Below the pieces are notes generated by a model that made no database searches, was not told where the DNA came from, and worked only from the letters and a program-made list of their open reading frames with translations. Made by a program: the position numbers and the translations under genes. A DNA stretch of 6,081 nucleotides from an uncultured Lachnospiraceae bacterium (GTDB lineage Bacteria; Bacillota; Clostridia; Lachnospirales; Lachnospiraceae), in assembly GCA_910584325.1 (NCBI GenBank), contig CAJTZH010000122.1, positions 1 to 6,081 on the forward strand, given 5' to 3'. Of this stretch, positions 1 to 5,903 are shown one piece after another. Each line of letters begins with the position of its first letter. Position 1 is the stretch's first letter.

Positions 1-230
1 AAGCCGCTGAAGTCAATGCAGCCTCGAACTACTGGAGCGACGTAGTAACGGGCTTGTTAAAGCCGCAGATTCAAACGAATTTGATAAACGGTTCCTCTTC
101 ACCGTATTATGTAATTGTTGTAAAAGAGTATTCATCAATGAACGCATATTTAAATAATCATGCGCCGGTGTCAGTGACAACAAAGAATGTGATTCCGATT
201 CGTCTGTCTTTACTATTTGAGTTAGATTAG
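1..230 (+). CDS. C-terminal fragment of an unrecognised protein
   Basis: An open frame enters from the left edge (first full codon at base 3) and runs 75 codons to TAG at 228-230. The visible residues begin AEVNAASNYWSDVV and end VIPIRLSLLFELD. The fragment is rich in Ser, Asn, Thr and Val, with alternating hydrophobic stretches (PYYVIVVKEY, IPIRLSLLFEL) that suggest beta structure. It has no cysteines, no obvious catalytic motif and no transmembrane segment. The frame is supported by the absence of stops and by a strong terminator starting 18 bases after the stop codon, as expected for the end of a transcription unit. I do not recognise the family. A surface, pilus-associated or phage-structural protein would all be compatible, but nothing here distinguishes them. 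The terminator suggests it is not part of the comM operon. Confidence 0.6.
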   Translation, partial: AAEVNAASNYWSDVVTGLLKPQIQTNLINGSSSPYYVIVVKEYSSMNAYLNNHAPVSVTTKNVIPIRLSLLFELD

Positions 231-247
231 TGTTGACACAATAAATG

Positions 248-290
248 AAAAAGCCATGCTTGATGTATTATCATCAGTCATGGCTTTTTT
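248..290 (+). terminator. Strong rho-independent terminator, probably bidirectional
   Basis: Bases 248-258 (AAAAAGCCATG) pair perfectly with 279-289 (CATGGCTTTTT). After one C-T mismatch and a G-T wobble the stem continues 261-265 with 272-276, leaving a six-base loop TATTAT at 266-271. The 3' arm runs into six T residues (285-290). The 5' arm starts with five A residues, so the same hairpin has a T tract on the other strand and could stop transcription both ways. It lies 17 bases after the stop codon at 228-230 and separates that gene from everything downstream. Confidence 0.92.
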
Positions 291-312
291 GATATTTGAA
301 TCGAATAATCAA

Positions 313-341
313 TTGACAAACAAACTAATTTGTTTTATTAT
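313..341 (+). promoter_or_regulatory. Near-consensus sigma-A promoter with an inverted repeat filling its spacer
   Basis: A perfect -35 hexamer TTGACA (313-318) is followed after exactly 17 bp by TATTAT (336-341), a 5 of 6 match to the -10 consensus. Transcription would start near 347-349. The spacer holds a perfect 7-4-7 inverted repeat, AAACAAA (318-324), CTAA, TTTGTTT (329-335). A dimeric repressor bound there would block RNA polymerase, although AT-rich symmetry can arise by chance. The promoter sits just after the terminator and is the best candidate for expressing the small ORF at 365 and the coiled-coil gene at 563, possibly also reading on into comM. Confidence 0.6.
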
Positions 342-364
342 CTACATTAGAGGAGTTCTACTGA

Positions 365-439
365 ATGTTTCAACAATATTCTATGGTTCTGATTTTTCTT
401 ACAAAGTCAGTTATTTTTCAGATGAGACGATTTATATAA
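365..439 (+). CDS. Possible 24-residue hydrophobic peptide
   Basis: ATG at 365 is preceded by AGAGGAG (349-355), a good ribosome binding site at a 9-base spacing. The frame runs 24 codons to TAA at 437-439. The peptide MFQQYSMVLIFLTKSVIFQM ends in RRFI: a hydrophobic core around residues 7-18 interrupted by one lysine, then a basic tail. It lies 16-18 bases after the predicted start of transcription from the 313-341 promoter. A leader peptide or a small membrane peptide are both possible, and chance is a real alternative at this length. A competing frame runs through to 537 but has no ATG after the ribosome binding site. I assign no function. Confidence 0.25.
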   Translation: MFQQYSMVLIFLTKSVIFQMRRFI

Positions 440-459
440 ATCATTTTATTGTATTAGTG

Positions 460-472
460 TATTACAGTAATA
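460..472. promoter_or_regulatory. Short perfect palindrome in the intergenic leader
   Basis: TATTAC (460-465), A, GTAATA (467-472) is a perfect 6-1-6 inverted repeat in the AT-rich leader between the small ORF and the coiled-coil gene. It could be an operator half-site pair, but it has no clear promoter beside it. A TATGAT at 486-491 lacks a convincing -35. The rest of 440-545 shows no hairpin terminator, tRNA or other RNA that I can identify. Confidence 0.2.
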
Positions 473-562
473 GACAAATTTTGTTTATGATACAGTTCAT
501 GGAGGAAAAACGAGAATCAATAAAGACTAACGTATAGTATTTAGTGAAGGAGGCACAAGTAT

Positions 563-855
563 ATGTTAGAACAAAATGATTTGCAGGTAATCAGAGAGAT
601 ATTGAAAGAGGAGCTGCAGACGGTAAAAGAAGAAACGAATTTAGGGTTTGAAAAATGGATGAACGTTTTGCACTAGTGGACGAGCGGCTTGGTATCATTG
701 ACGTAAGACTTGCTACGGCAGACAAAAGGCTGAACAATGTCGAGGCGGAACTAAAGGAGCTTCATCAGATGGATAGTACTGTTTTTAGCGAGCTGGAGCG
801 TGTACATATGGTGCTGCTTGATAAGACCGGATTGTTAGAGAAGAAAATTGGTTGA
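563..855 (+). pseudogene. Frameshifted small coiled-coil protein gene
   Basis: ATG at 563 follows a near-perfect ribosome binding site, GAAGGAGG (546-553), at a 9-base spacing. This frame encodes MLEQNDLQVIREILKEELQT and onward to ...GFEK, then leaves frame and stops at TAG 674-676 after 37 residues. A second frame opens at 655 (MDERFALVDERLG...) and continues to TGA at 853-855. Joining them at the five-A run 651-655 gives one continuous helical protein of about 97 residues (31 plus 66). One extra A would restore GAA-AAA-ATG-GAT. The middle is heptads (DERFALV, DERLGII, DVRLATA, DKRLNNV, EAELKEL), so a dimeric or trimeric coiled coil is expected. Small proteins of this build, opening MLEQxDL and ending in an ELERVH...LEKKI-like segment, are common hypothetical proteins in Clostridia. 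Their function is not established as far as I know. The break may be a true deletion, a sequencing error, or bypassed by ribosomal slippage or a restart at 655 (weak AGGG at 643-646). Confidence 0.8.
658..762 (+). repeat. Five degenerate 21-bp heptad-coding repeats
   Basis: Five consecutive 21-base units start at 658, 679, 700, 721 and 742. The first four begin with Asp (D-E/V/K-R-F/L) and the fifth with Glu (EAELKEL). The similarity is stronger in protein than in DNA, as expected of an old coiled-coil expansion rather than a recent tandem duplication. Confidence 0.6.
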
Positions 856-913
856 AGAGCATGGTTTTGTTATCTTAAATTTTAATGTATTCAAGAAATT
901 GTTTTTTCTATTT

Positions 914-930
914 TAATGAGATTCTCATTA
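914..930. promoter_or_regulatory. Perfect 17-bp palindrome upstream of comM, candidate operator
   Basis: TAATGAGA (914-921), T, TCTCATTA (923-930) is a perfect 8-1-8 inverted repeat in the 124-base gap before comM. A one-base centre rules out a normal RNA hairpin terminator, so a dimeric DNA-binding protein is the natural reading. It lies 11 bp upstream of a TATGAT (942-947) and so covers the expected -35 position. It recalls Fur-family sites in its TAATGA and TCATTA ends. It does not fit the 7-1-7 Fur consensus TGATAATnATTATCA, so I leave the regulator unassigned. Confidence 0.5.
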
Positions 931-941
931 CATTATCCTTA

Positions 942-947
942 TATGAT
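942..947 (+). promoter_or_regulatory. Possible -10 element of the comM-dprA-topA operon
   Basis: TATGAT matches TATAAT at 5 of 6 positions and sits 32 bases before the comM start, giving a leader of about 26 bases. No good -35 hexamer exists at 16-18 bp: the region there is AGATTC within the palindrome at 914-930. The promoter would therefore be weak or need an activator. Read-through from the promoter at 313-341 is an alternative source of comM transcript, since no terminator is visible between 855 and 980. Confidence 0.35.
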
Positions 948-962
948 ACAAATTAATAATAT

Positions 963-967
963 GGAGG
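963..967 (+). promoter_or_regulatory. Ribosome binding site for comM with long spacing
   Basis: GGAGG lies 12 bases before the GTG start at 980, longer than the 7-9 usual in Gram-positive bacteria. An in-frame TAA at 977-979, directly before the GTG, leaves no upstream start in this frame, so the site and the GTG decide each other. The long spacing and GTG codon together predict modest translation. Confidence 0.6.
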
Positions 968-979
968 AAAAAGAAATAA

Positions 980-2593
980 GTGTTATCAAAAGTAACAAGT
1001 GCCACCGTTGCGGGGATTGACTCGTTTATCGTACAGGTGGAGACAGATTTAAGCAACGGGATTCCGTACTTTGCCATGACAGGATATGTGGGAGCACAGG
1101 TTAAGGAAGCCGGGGAGCGGGTGCGTACTGCTCTGAAAAATATCGGACACAGAGTGCCGAGCGCGCGGATTGTTGTAAATATTTCACCGGCAGGTTTTCG
1201 TAAAAGCGGAACCATGTTTGATCTGCCGGTTGCAGTAGGGATTTTATGTGATATGGAGGAGATTTCCACAGAAGACCTTTTAAACACGATGATTGTAGGA
1301 GAACTTAGTCTCGACGGAAGAATCAACGGTATAAAAGGCATACTGTCCATGGTGGCAAAAGCCAGAGAAGAAGGAATAAAACGTGTAATTGTTCCTGCGG
1401 ATAACCGGCGTGAGGCTGGATTAATTGAGGGAATAGAAGTAATCGGTGTTTCCAGTCTTTTGGAAGTTGTTTCATTGTTTCGAGAGAAAAATTTCGAAAA
1501 GTACACATTTTGTCAAGCAAAGACGGAAGTTTTGCGGTGTAAAACCGGCAAAAATGATGATAACGATTTTTTACGTATAGCAGGTCAGTATACAGCGAAA
1601 AGGGCGGCGCTGATTGCTTCGGCGGGACGACATAACCTTCTGTTGTCTGGTGCGCCCGGAAGCGGAAAGACGATGATTGCAGGCAGTATACCGACAATTT
1701 TACCGAAACTGACAAAAGAAGAATATCTGGAAGTTGTGAAAATATACAGTGTTTCAGGACTTTTTAGCGAGGCGGAAAGCATTTCGTTTCACAGACCGTT
1801 TCGGGCGCCGCATCATACAGTATCGCAATCGGCGCTGATTGGCGGAGGTTCTTATCCGCTTCCGGGTGAAATAACACTGGCGCATAACGGGGTATTGTTT
1901 CTTGACGAATTGACAAAATTTCAATCAAATATACTGGAATGTTTAAGACAGCCGCTGGAAGAGCGGCAGATAACGATTATTAGAAACAGCGGAACTTTCC
2001 GGTATCCGGCTGATTTCATACTGGTTGCTGCAATGAATCCATGTAAGTGCGGGTTTTATCCGGACAGGAATATCTGCCGGTGCAGTGAGGCGGATATTGC
2101 AAGACATATGGGAAGACTTTCCGGCCCGTTTTTAGACCGATTTGATTTGGCAGTACGTGTAGACGTTCCACGATATGAAGAACTATCTGTAATTACAGGA
2201 AATACAGATATATACGATATGATGCGCCGGGTATGCGAACCGGCAGCCAACCGATATGGGGGAATATGTTCAACTTCTTTTTCTTCTGACACCATGAAAG
2301 AAATGGTTCAAAATGCGGTACAAATCCAGAATAACCGGTATAAAGATATAAATATACGATATAACTGCCAGCTAAACGGCAGTCAGCTAAGGAAGTTTTG
2401 TATGACGGACAGTGCCGGTGATGAATTATTACAGAAAGCATATGAGAACTTTCATTTAAGCGCGAGAGGATATGCAAAGCTGCTGCGCGTTGCGAGAACG
2501 ATTGCGGATTTGGAACATTCGGAACGAATTCATGTTTCGCATATTTCAGAGGCGGTTTGTTTTAGAAATATTCGATTTTGGATGACGGAATAA
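980..2593 (+). CDS. comM: ComM/YifB family Mg-chelatase-like AAA+ ATPase
   Basis: Full-length 537-residue member of the YifB/ComM family (usual length about 500-510). Residues 1-165 form the N-terminal ribosomal-S5/Lon-like domain (MLSKVTSATVAGID, VKEAGERVRTALKN, SGTMFDLPVAVG). The AAA+ module follows: Walker A GAPGSGKT (224-231), the family motif FRAPHHT (274-280), Walker B GVLFLDE (304-310), a cysteine group C355, C357, C366 and C368 in NPCKCGFYPD...CRC, and the sensor/arginine segment SGPFLDRFD (381-389). The C-terminal Mg-chelatase-like domain holds RGYAKLLRVARTIADLE (496-512). In Vibrio, ComM is a hexameric helicase that promotes branch migration when transforming DNA integrates. By homology this cytosolic protein should act on recombination intermediates, and adjacency to dprA supports that. 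The start is GTG at 980, the first possible codon after an in-frame stop. The Walker B flank reads LTKF where the family usually has LPEF, a small divergence. Family assignment is firm; the transformation role here is inferred. Confidence 0.95.
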   Translation: MLSKVTSATVAGIDSFIVQVETDLSNGIPYFAMTGYVGAQVKEAGERVRTALKNIGHRVPSARIVVNISPAGFRKSGTMFDLPVAVGILCDMEEISTEDLLNTMIVGELSLDGRINGIKGILSMVAKAREEGIKRVIVPADNRREAGLIEGIEVIGVSSLLEVVSLFREKNFEKYTFCQAKTEVLRCKTGKNDDNDFLRIAGQYTAKRAALIASAGRHNLLLSGAPGSGKTMIAGSIPTILPKLTKEEYLEVVKIYSVSGLFSEAESISFHRPFRAPHHTVSQSALIGGGSYPLPGEITLAHNGVLFLDELTKFQSNILECLRQPLEERQITIIRNSGTFRYPADFILVAAMNPCKCGFYPDRNICRCSEADIARHMGRLSGPFLDRFDLAVRVDVPRYEELSVITGNTDIYDMMRRVCEPAANRYGGICSTSFSSDTMKEMVQNAVQIQNNRYKDINIRYNCQLNGSQLRKFCMTDSAGDELLQKAYENFHLSARGYAKLLRVARTIADLEHSERIHVSHISEAVCFRNIRFWMTE

Positions 2594-2603
2594 GGGGGCG
2601 GAC

Positions 2604-3722
2604 ATGGATAACAAGAATCATTTTTGCTGGTATTGGCTGTGTAATATACAGGGACTGGGCAATAAACGTGTTGAACAGCTGATTACGGTATTAGGCAGCG
2701 TGGAAAATATTTACCACGCATCGGAAAAACAATTGCGTGAAACGACTATTTTAAAGGACAAGGACATAGAATGTATCAGCCGTAGTAAGAAAGATACCAA
2801 TATTTACAAGGAGTATTGTGAATTAAAAAAGAAAAATATAAGAATGATTACAATGGAAGACGAAGAGTATCCTAAGAGGCTTTTGCATATCTATAACAAA
2901 CCGCTTTGTCTTTTTGTTAAAGGCATGCTGCCGGAAGAAGATAAACCGTCCGTGGCAATTGTGGGGGCGAGGAGCTGCAGTGAGTACGGCAGACAGACGG
3001 CTTTTTTCATCGGTGAAACGCTTGCGCAGGCGGGTATTAATGTAATCAGCGGTCTTGCGCGTGGAATTGACGGCGCTGCGCACAGAGGTGCATTGCATAA
3101 AGGAGGCTATACTGCCGGAATACTTGGATGTGGAGTGGATATTTGTTACCCTGGGGAACATATTTCTATCTATCGGCAGATGGAACAGCAAGGAGGCATT
3201 CTTTCGGAATACCTGCCGAACACGCCTCCGCTTTCCGGATATTTTCCGCTGAGAAATCGAATAATCAGCGGTCTGGCGGATGTGGTCGTGATTGTTGAGG
3301 CAAGAGAAAAGAGCGGTTCCCTTATCACGGCGGATTTGGCACTGGAACAGAATAAAGAGGTGATAGCCGTTCCGGGAAGAGTATGTGACGAGTTAAGCTG
3401 CGGTTGTAATAATCTAATTAAAATGGGAGCGGAAGTATACAGAACACCGCAGGATATTCTGGATTTACTGCATTTTGAAGTGTTTTTAAAAGGAGAAAAC
3501 GATGCAGAAGCCGAAAAAAATCGTCGTAAAAAAATGAGAAATTTACTTGCAAAGTCGGAAGAAATGTTATATAGTAACCTAGATTTCACTCCAAAGGATA
3601 TTAATATATTAATAGAAGAAACTGGGCAGAATATGTCTGAAATCATGGAGTGTCTGGTTAGTCTTTCCTTGAAAGGCTATGCCAAAGAGGTATCGTGTGG
3701 CTGTTATGTCAGAACACAATAA
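2604..3722 (+). CDS. dprA: DNA processing protein DprA (Smf)
   Basis: 372 residues, close to the family norm of about 360. The N-terminus has a helix-hairpin-helix-like segment (NIQGLGNKRVEQLI, 14-27). The Rossmann-like DprA core follows: SVAIVGARSCSEYG (116-129), VISGLARGIDGAAHRGAL (147-164), GCGVDICYP (175-183), FPLRNRIISGLA (214-225), EAREKSGSLITADLALEQ (232-249) and the VPG-to-NNLI segment (256-272). After a charged linker (about 296-320) comes the small winged-helix domain common in this family (about 327-371, ending LSLKGYAKEVSCGCYVR). DprA binds incoming single-stranded DNA, protects it and loads RecA during natural transformation. It acts in the cytosol. The ATG lies 10 bases after the comM stop, with a ribosome binding site AAGGGGG (2592-2598) that overlaps that stop codon, which indicates co-transcription and probably translational coupling. 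All core motifs are intact, so the gene should be functional. Confidence 0.97.
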   Translation: MDNKNHFCWYWLCNIQGLGNKRVEQLITVLGSVENIYHASEKQLRETTILKDKDIECISRSKKDTNIYKEYCELKKKNIRMITMEDEEYPKRLLHIYNKPLCLFVKGMLPEEDKPSVAIVGARSCSEYGRQTAFFIGETLAQAGINVISGLARGIDGAAHRGALHKGGYTAGILGCGVDICYPGEHISIYRQMEQQGGILSEYLPNTPPLSGYFPLRNRIISGLADVVVIVEAREKSGSLITADLALEQNKEVIAVPGRVCDELSCGCNNLIKMGAEVYRTPQDILDLLHFEVFLKGENDAEAEKNRRKKMRNLLAKSEEMLYSNLDFTPKDINILIEETGQNMSEIMECLVSLSLKGYAKEVSCGCYVRTQ

Positions 3723-3730
3723 GAAATCTG

Positions 3731-3736
3731 AAGGGA
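3731..3736 (+). promoter_or_regulatory. Ribosome binding site that fixes the topA start
   Basis: AAGGGA sits 9 bases before the ATG at 3746. It supports that ATG over an in-frame ATG at 3695, which would lie inside dprA, has no such site and would add 17 residues (MWLLCQNTIRNLKGSFE) absent from topoisomerase I proteins. Confidence 0.8.
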
Positions 3737-3745
3737 AGTTTTGAA

Positions 3746-5815
3746 ATGGCAAAGTATTTAGTGATTGTGGAATCACCGGCAAAGGTTAAAACAATTAAAA
3801 AGTTTTTGGGAGCGAATTACGAAGTTGCCGCGTCTAACGGACATGTCAGGGATTTTCCCAAAAGTACGATGGGAATTGACTTTGAAAATGACTTTGAACC
3901 AAAATATATTACGATACGCGGAAAAGGAGATGTACTTGCTAATCTTCGTAAGCTGGTTAAGAAAGCGGATAAAGTTTATCTTGCAACGGACCCCGACAGG
4001 GAGGGTGAAGCAATCTCCTGGCATCTTGCCAATGCGTTAAAGATTGACGAAAAGGATATTCATAGAATTACATTTAATGAAATTACAAAGAATGCTGTAA
4101 AATCATCCATTAAATCACCGCGCGGCATTGATATGAATCTTGTTGACGCGCAACAGTCAAGAAGAATGCTTGACCGAATGGTAGGATATAGTATTTCGCC
4201 TCTTCTTTGGGAAAAGATTAAGCGCGGTTTGAGTGCCGGACGCGTACAGTCTGTTGCGCTGCGCATTATCTGTGACAGGGAGGAGGAGATTAACGCCTTT
4301 ATCCCGGAAGAATACTGGACATTAGATGCCAAGATTAATATTAAGGGTGAGAAAAAGACGATTACTGCCAAATTCTATGGTGATGAGAATGGAAAAATTG
4401 ACATTCATTCTCAGGAGGAAATGGATGGTATTTTACAGGAAATCGCCGGTAAACCGCTTGTGGTAGAATCCATTAAGAAGTCTGCCAGAAACAAAAAAGC
4501 GCCGCTTCCGTTTACGACAAGTACATTGCAGCAGGAAGCGTCCAAGGCGTTGAATTTTTCGACACAGAAGACGATGCGTCTGGCACAGCAGTTATATGAA
4601 GGCGTTGACATTGAAGGTGTAGGTACGGTCGGTATCATTACATATCTTCGTACTGATTCAACACGTGTGGCACAGGAGGCAGAAACTGCGGCGAGGGAGT
4701 ATGTAACGCAACAGTATGGAATAGAGTATGCAACGGAATATAAGAATGGTGAAAAAAGCGGCAAGAAAATACAGGATGCACACGAGGCAATCAGACCGAC
4801 CGATATTACGCTGTTACCCGTTAAGATTAAAGAATCGTTATCAAGAGACCAATTCCGTTTATATCAGCTGATTTGGAAACGTTTTACAGCAAGTCAGATG
4901 GCTGACGCCAGTTATGAGACGACCTCCGTTAGTTTAAAGACCGGAAAGTATTTTTTTCATGTTACTGCTTCAAAGCTTGTTTTTGACGGATTTATGTCTG
5001 TTTATGTCAGCGAGGATGAGGATAAGGAAGAAAACAATACGCTGGTAAACGGAATTGACGAAAAGAGCAGTCTTACGATAGCGGATTTGGAGAGTAAACA
5101 GCATTTTACACAACCGCCTGCACACTATACCGAGGCAGCGCTTGTCAAGACCATGGAAGAACTTGGCATTGGAAGGCCTTCCACATACGCGCCTACAATT
5201 ACAACTATCATTGCGAGACATTATGTTTCTAAAGAAAATAAAAATCTTTATGTGACGGAACTGGGAGAAGCGGTCAATGAGATGATGAAAATGGCATTTC
5301 CGAGTATTGTAGATGTGAACTTTACCGCGAATCTGGAATCGCTGCTCGATAAAATCGGAGAAGGTGCCATTAATTGGAAAACAGTTGTCAGAAATTTCTA
5401 TCCGGATCTTGAAGAAGCAGTGCAAAACGCCCAAAAGGAACTTAAGGAAGTGAAGATAGCCGACGAGGTTTCGGATGTAGCCTGCGAGCTGTGCGGCAGA
5501 CAGATGGTCATAAAATACGGTCCTCATGGGAAGTTTCTTGCGTGTCCGGGATTTCCGGAGTGCCGTAATACAAAACCTTATTTTGAAAAGGCGGGCGTTG
5601 CATGTCCGCAGTGCGGTAAAAATGTTATTATCTGTAAAACAAAAAAAGGAAGACGGTATTATGGCTGTGAGGGGTATCCTGACTGCGATTTTGTTTCATG
5701 GCAGAAACCTTCAGAAAAGAAATGTCCGAAGTGCGGTTGTTATATGGTGGAAAAGGGAAGCAAACTTGTATGTCATGATGAAAAATGCGGATATGTGGAA
5801 GAAATAAGGAAATAA
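3746..5815 (+). CDS. topA: DNA topoisomerase I (type IA)
   Basis: 689 residues, typical of Gram-positive TopA. The enzyme nicks one strand through a 5'-phosphotyrosine bond, passes the other and reseals, relaxing negative supercoils behind RNA polymerase. The Toprim domain has E9 (VESPAKVKTI), H33 (NGHVRDFP) and the metal-binding D82, D84 and E86 of TDPDREGEAIS. SAGRVQSVALR (163-173) follows. The catalytic tyrosine is Y300 in ITYLRTDSTR, with R302 matching the E. coli active-site arginine. DAHEAIRPT (344-352) and LGIGRPSTYA (473-482) complete the core. The C-terminus carries three four-cysteine zinc ribbons: C580/C583/C600/C606, C620/C623/C641/C647 and C660/C663/C676/C681. The start at 3746 gives MAKYLVIVESPAKVKT, the family N-terminus. 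It lies 23 bases after the dprA stop, so the two are probably one transcript, an association also seen in Bacillus. No residue needed for activity appears to be missing. Confidence 0.98.
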   Translation: MAKYLVIVESPAKVKTIKKFLGANYEVAASNGHVRDFPKSTMGIDFENDFEPKYITIRGKGDVLANLRKLVKKADKVYLATDPDREGEAISWHLANALKIDEKDIHRITFNEITKNAVKSSIKSPRGIDMNLVDAQQSRRMLDRMVGYSISPLLWEKIKRGLSAGRVQSVALRIICDREEEINAFIPEEYWTLDAKINIKGEKKTITAKFYGDENGKIDIHSQEEMDGILQEIAGKPLVVESIKKSARNKKAPLPFTTSTLQQEASKALNFSTQKTMRLAQQLYEGVDIEGVGTVGIITYLRTDSTRVAQEAETAAREYVTQQYGIEYATEYKNGEKSGKKIQDAHEAIRPTDITLLPVKIKESLSRDQFRLYQLIWKRFTASQMADASYETTSVSLKTGKYFFHVTASKLVFDGFMSVYVSEDEDKEENNTLVNGIDEKSSLTIADLESKQHFTQPPAHYTEAALVKTMEELGIGRPSTYAPTITTIIARHYVSKENKNLYVTELGEAVNEMMKMAFPSIVDVNFTANLESLLDKIGEGAINWKTVVRNFYPDLEEAVQNAQKELKEVKIADEVSDVACELCGRQMVIKYGPHGKFLACPGFPECRNTKPYFEKAGVACPQCGKNVIICKTKKGRRYYGCEGYPDCDFVSWQKPSEKKCPKCGCYMVEKGSKLVCHDEKCGYVEEIRK

Positions 5816-5828
5816 TTGTCAGAAAATT
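5814..5828. promoter_or_regulatory. CodY box overlapping the topA stop codon (14/15)
   Basis: AATTGTCAGAAAATT matches the CodY consensus AATTTTCWGAAAATT at 14 of 15 positions; only the fifth base differs (G for T). It begins inside the topA TAA (5813-5815) and is centred about 70 bp upstream of the predicted codY transcription start. A weaker run at 5825-5839 (11 of 15) overlaps it by four bases and may extend the site. The likely role is CodY control of its own gene, either at the promoter or as a roadblock to transcription arriving from topA. Confidence 0.75.
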
Positions 5829-5856
5829 GTTAAAAAATAAATAATTTACTTGTGTA

Positions 5857-5884
5857 TTGCAAAAATTATATGTTTTGCTATAAT
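5857..5884 (+). promoter_or_regulatory. Promoter of codY with extended -10
   Basis: TATAAT (5879-5884) is a perfect -10, preceded by TG at 5876-5877, an extended -10 element. TTGCAA (5857-5862) is a 4 of 6 match to the -35, spaced 16 bp away. Transcription should start near 5890-5891, giving a leader of about 38 bases. An inverted repeat GCAAAA (5859-5864) and TTTTGC (5873-5878) spans the spacer and could be bound by a dimeric regulator. The 113-base gap after topA has no GC-rich terminator, so topA transcripts may also reach codY. Confidence 0.75.
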
Positions 5885-5903
5885 ATTTACAGATATAAAG
5901 CAC

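Noticed and set aside
233..238. TTGACA just after the first stop codon
   Set aside because: No -10 hexamer is found 16-18 bp downstream, where the terminator stem lies.
413..427. CodY-like match around TTTTTCAGA in the 5' intergenic region
   Set aside because: Only 10 of 15 bases fit, which is expected often by chance in such AT-rich DNA.
256..537. 93-codon open frame on the + strand
   Set aside because: Its ATG lies inside the terminator stem, there is no ribosome binding site before it, and the promoter at 313-341 would start transcription inside it. The composition looks like AT-rich intergenic DNA.
658..762. 21-bp repeats read as a CRISPR or tandem satellite
   Set aside because: The units are contiguous, degenerate in DNA and explained by a protein heptad pattern.
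856..913. Terminator after the coiled-coil gene
   Set aside because: The T runs present (as at 902-907) have no GC-containing stem before them.
914..930. Reading the palindrome as a Fur box
   Set aside because: The ends resemble Fur sites, but the spacing and centre do not match the 7-1-7 or 19-bp consensus, so no regulator name is justified.
928..1506. 192-codon open frame on the - strand, and other long antisense frames across comM, dprA and topA
   Set aside because: They lie opposite well-identified genes with intact family motifs and have no recognisable domains. They are products of codon bias on the coding strand.
3502..3537. AGGAG followed by an out-of-frame ATG within dprA, plus A-rich runs with an A-AAA-AAT heptamer nearby
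   Set aside because: The short frame gives only 11 residues, and the heptamer is a poor bacterial slippery site with no visible stimulatory hairpin. It is simply the lysine/arginine-rich DprA linker.
3695..3745. Extended start for topA at 3695
   Set aside because: It would overlap dprA by 28 bases and add 17 residues foreign to the family, while 3746 has its own ribosome binding site and the conserved MAKYLVIVESPAK start.
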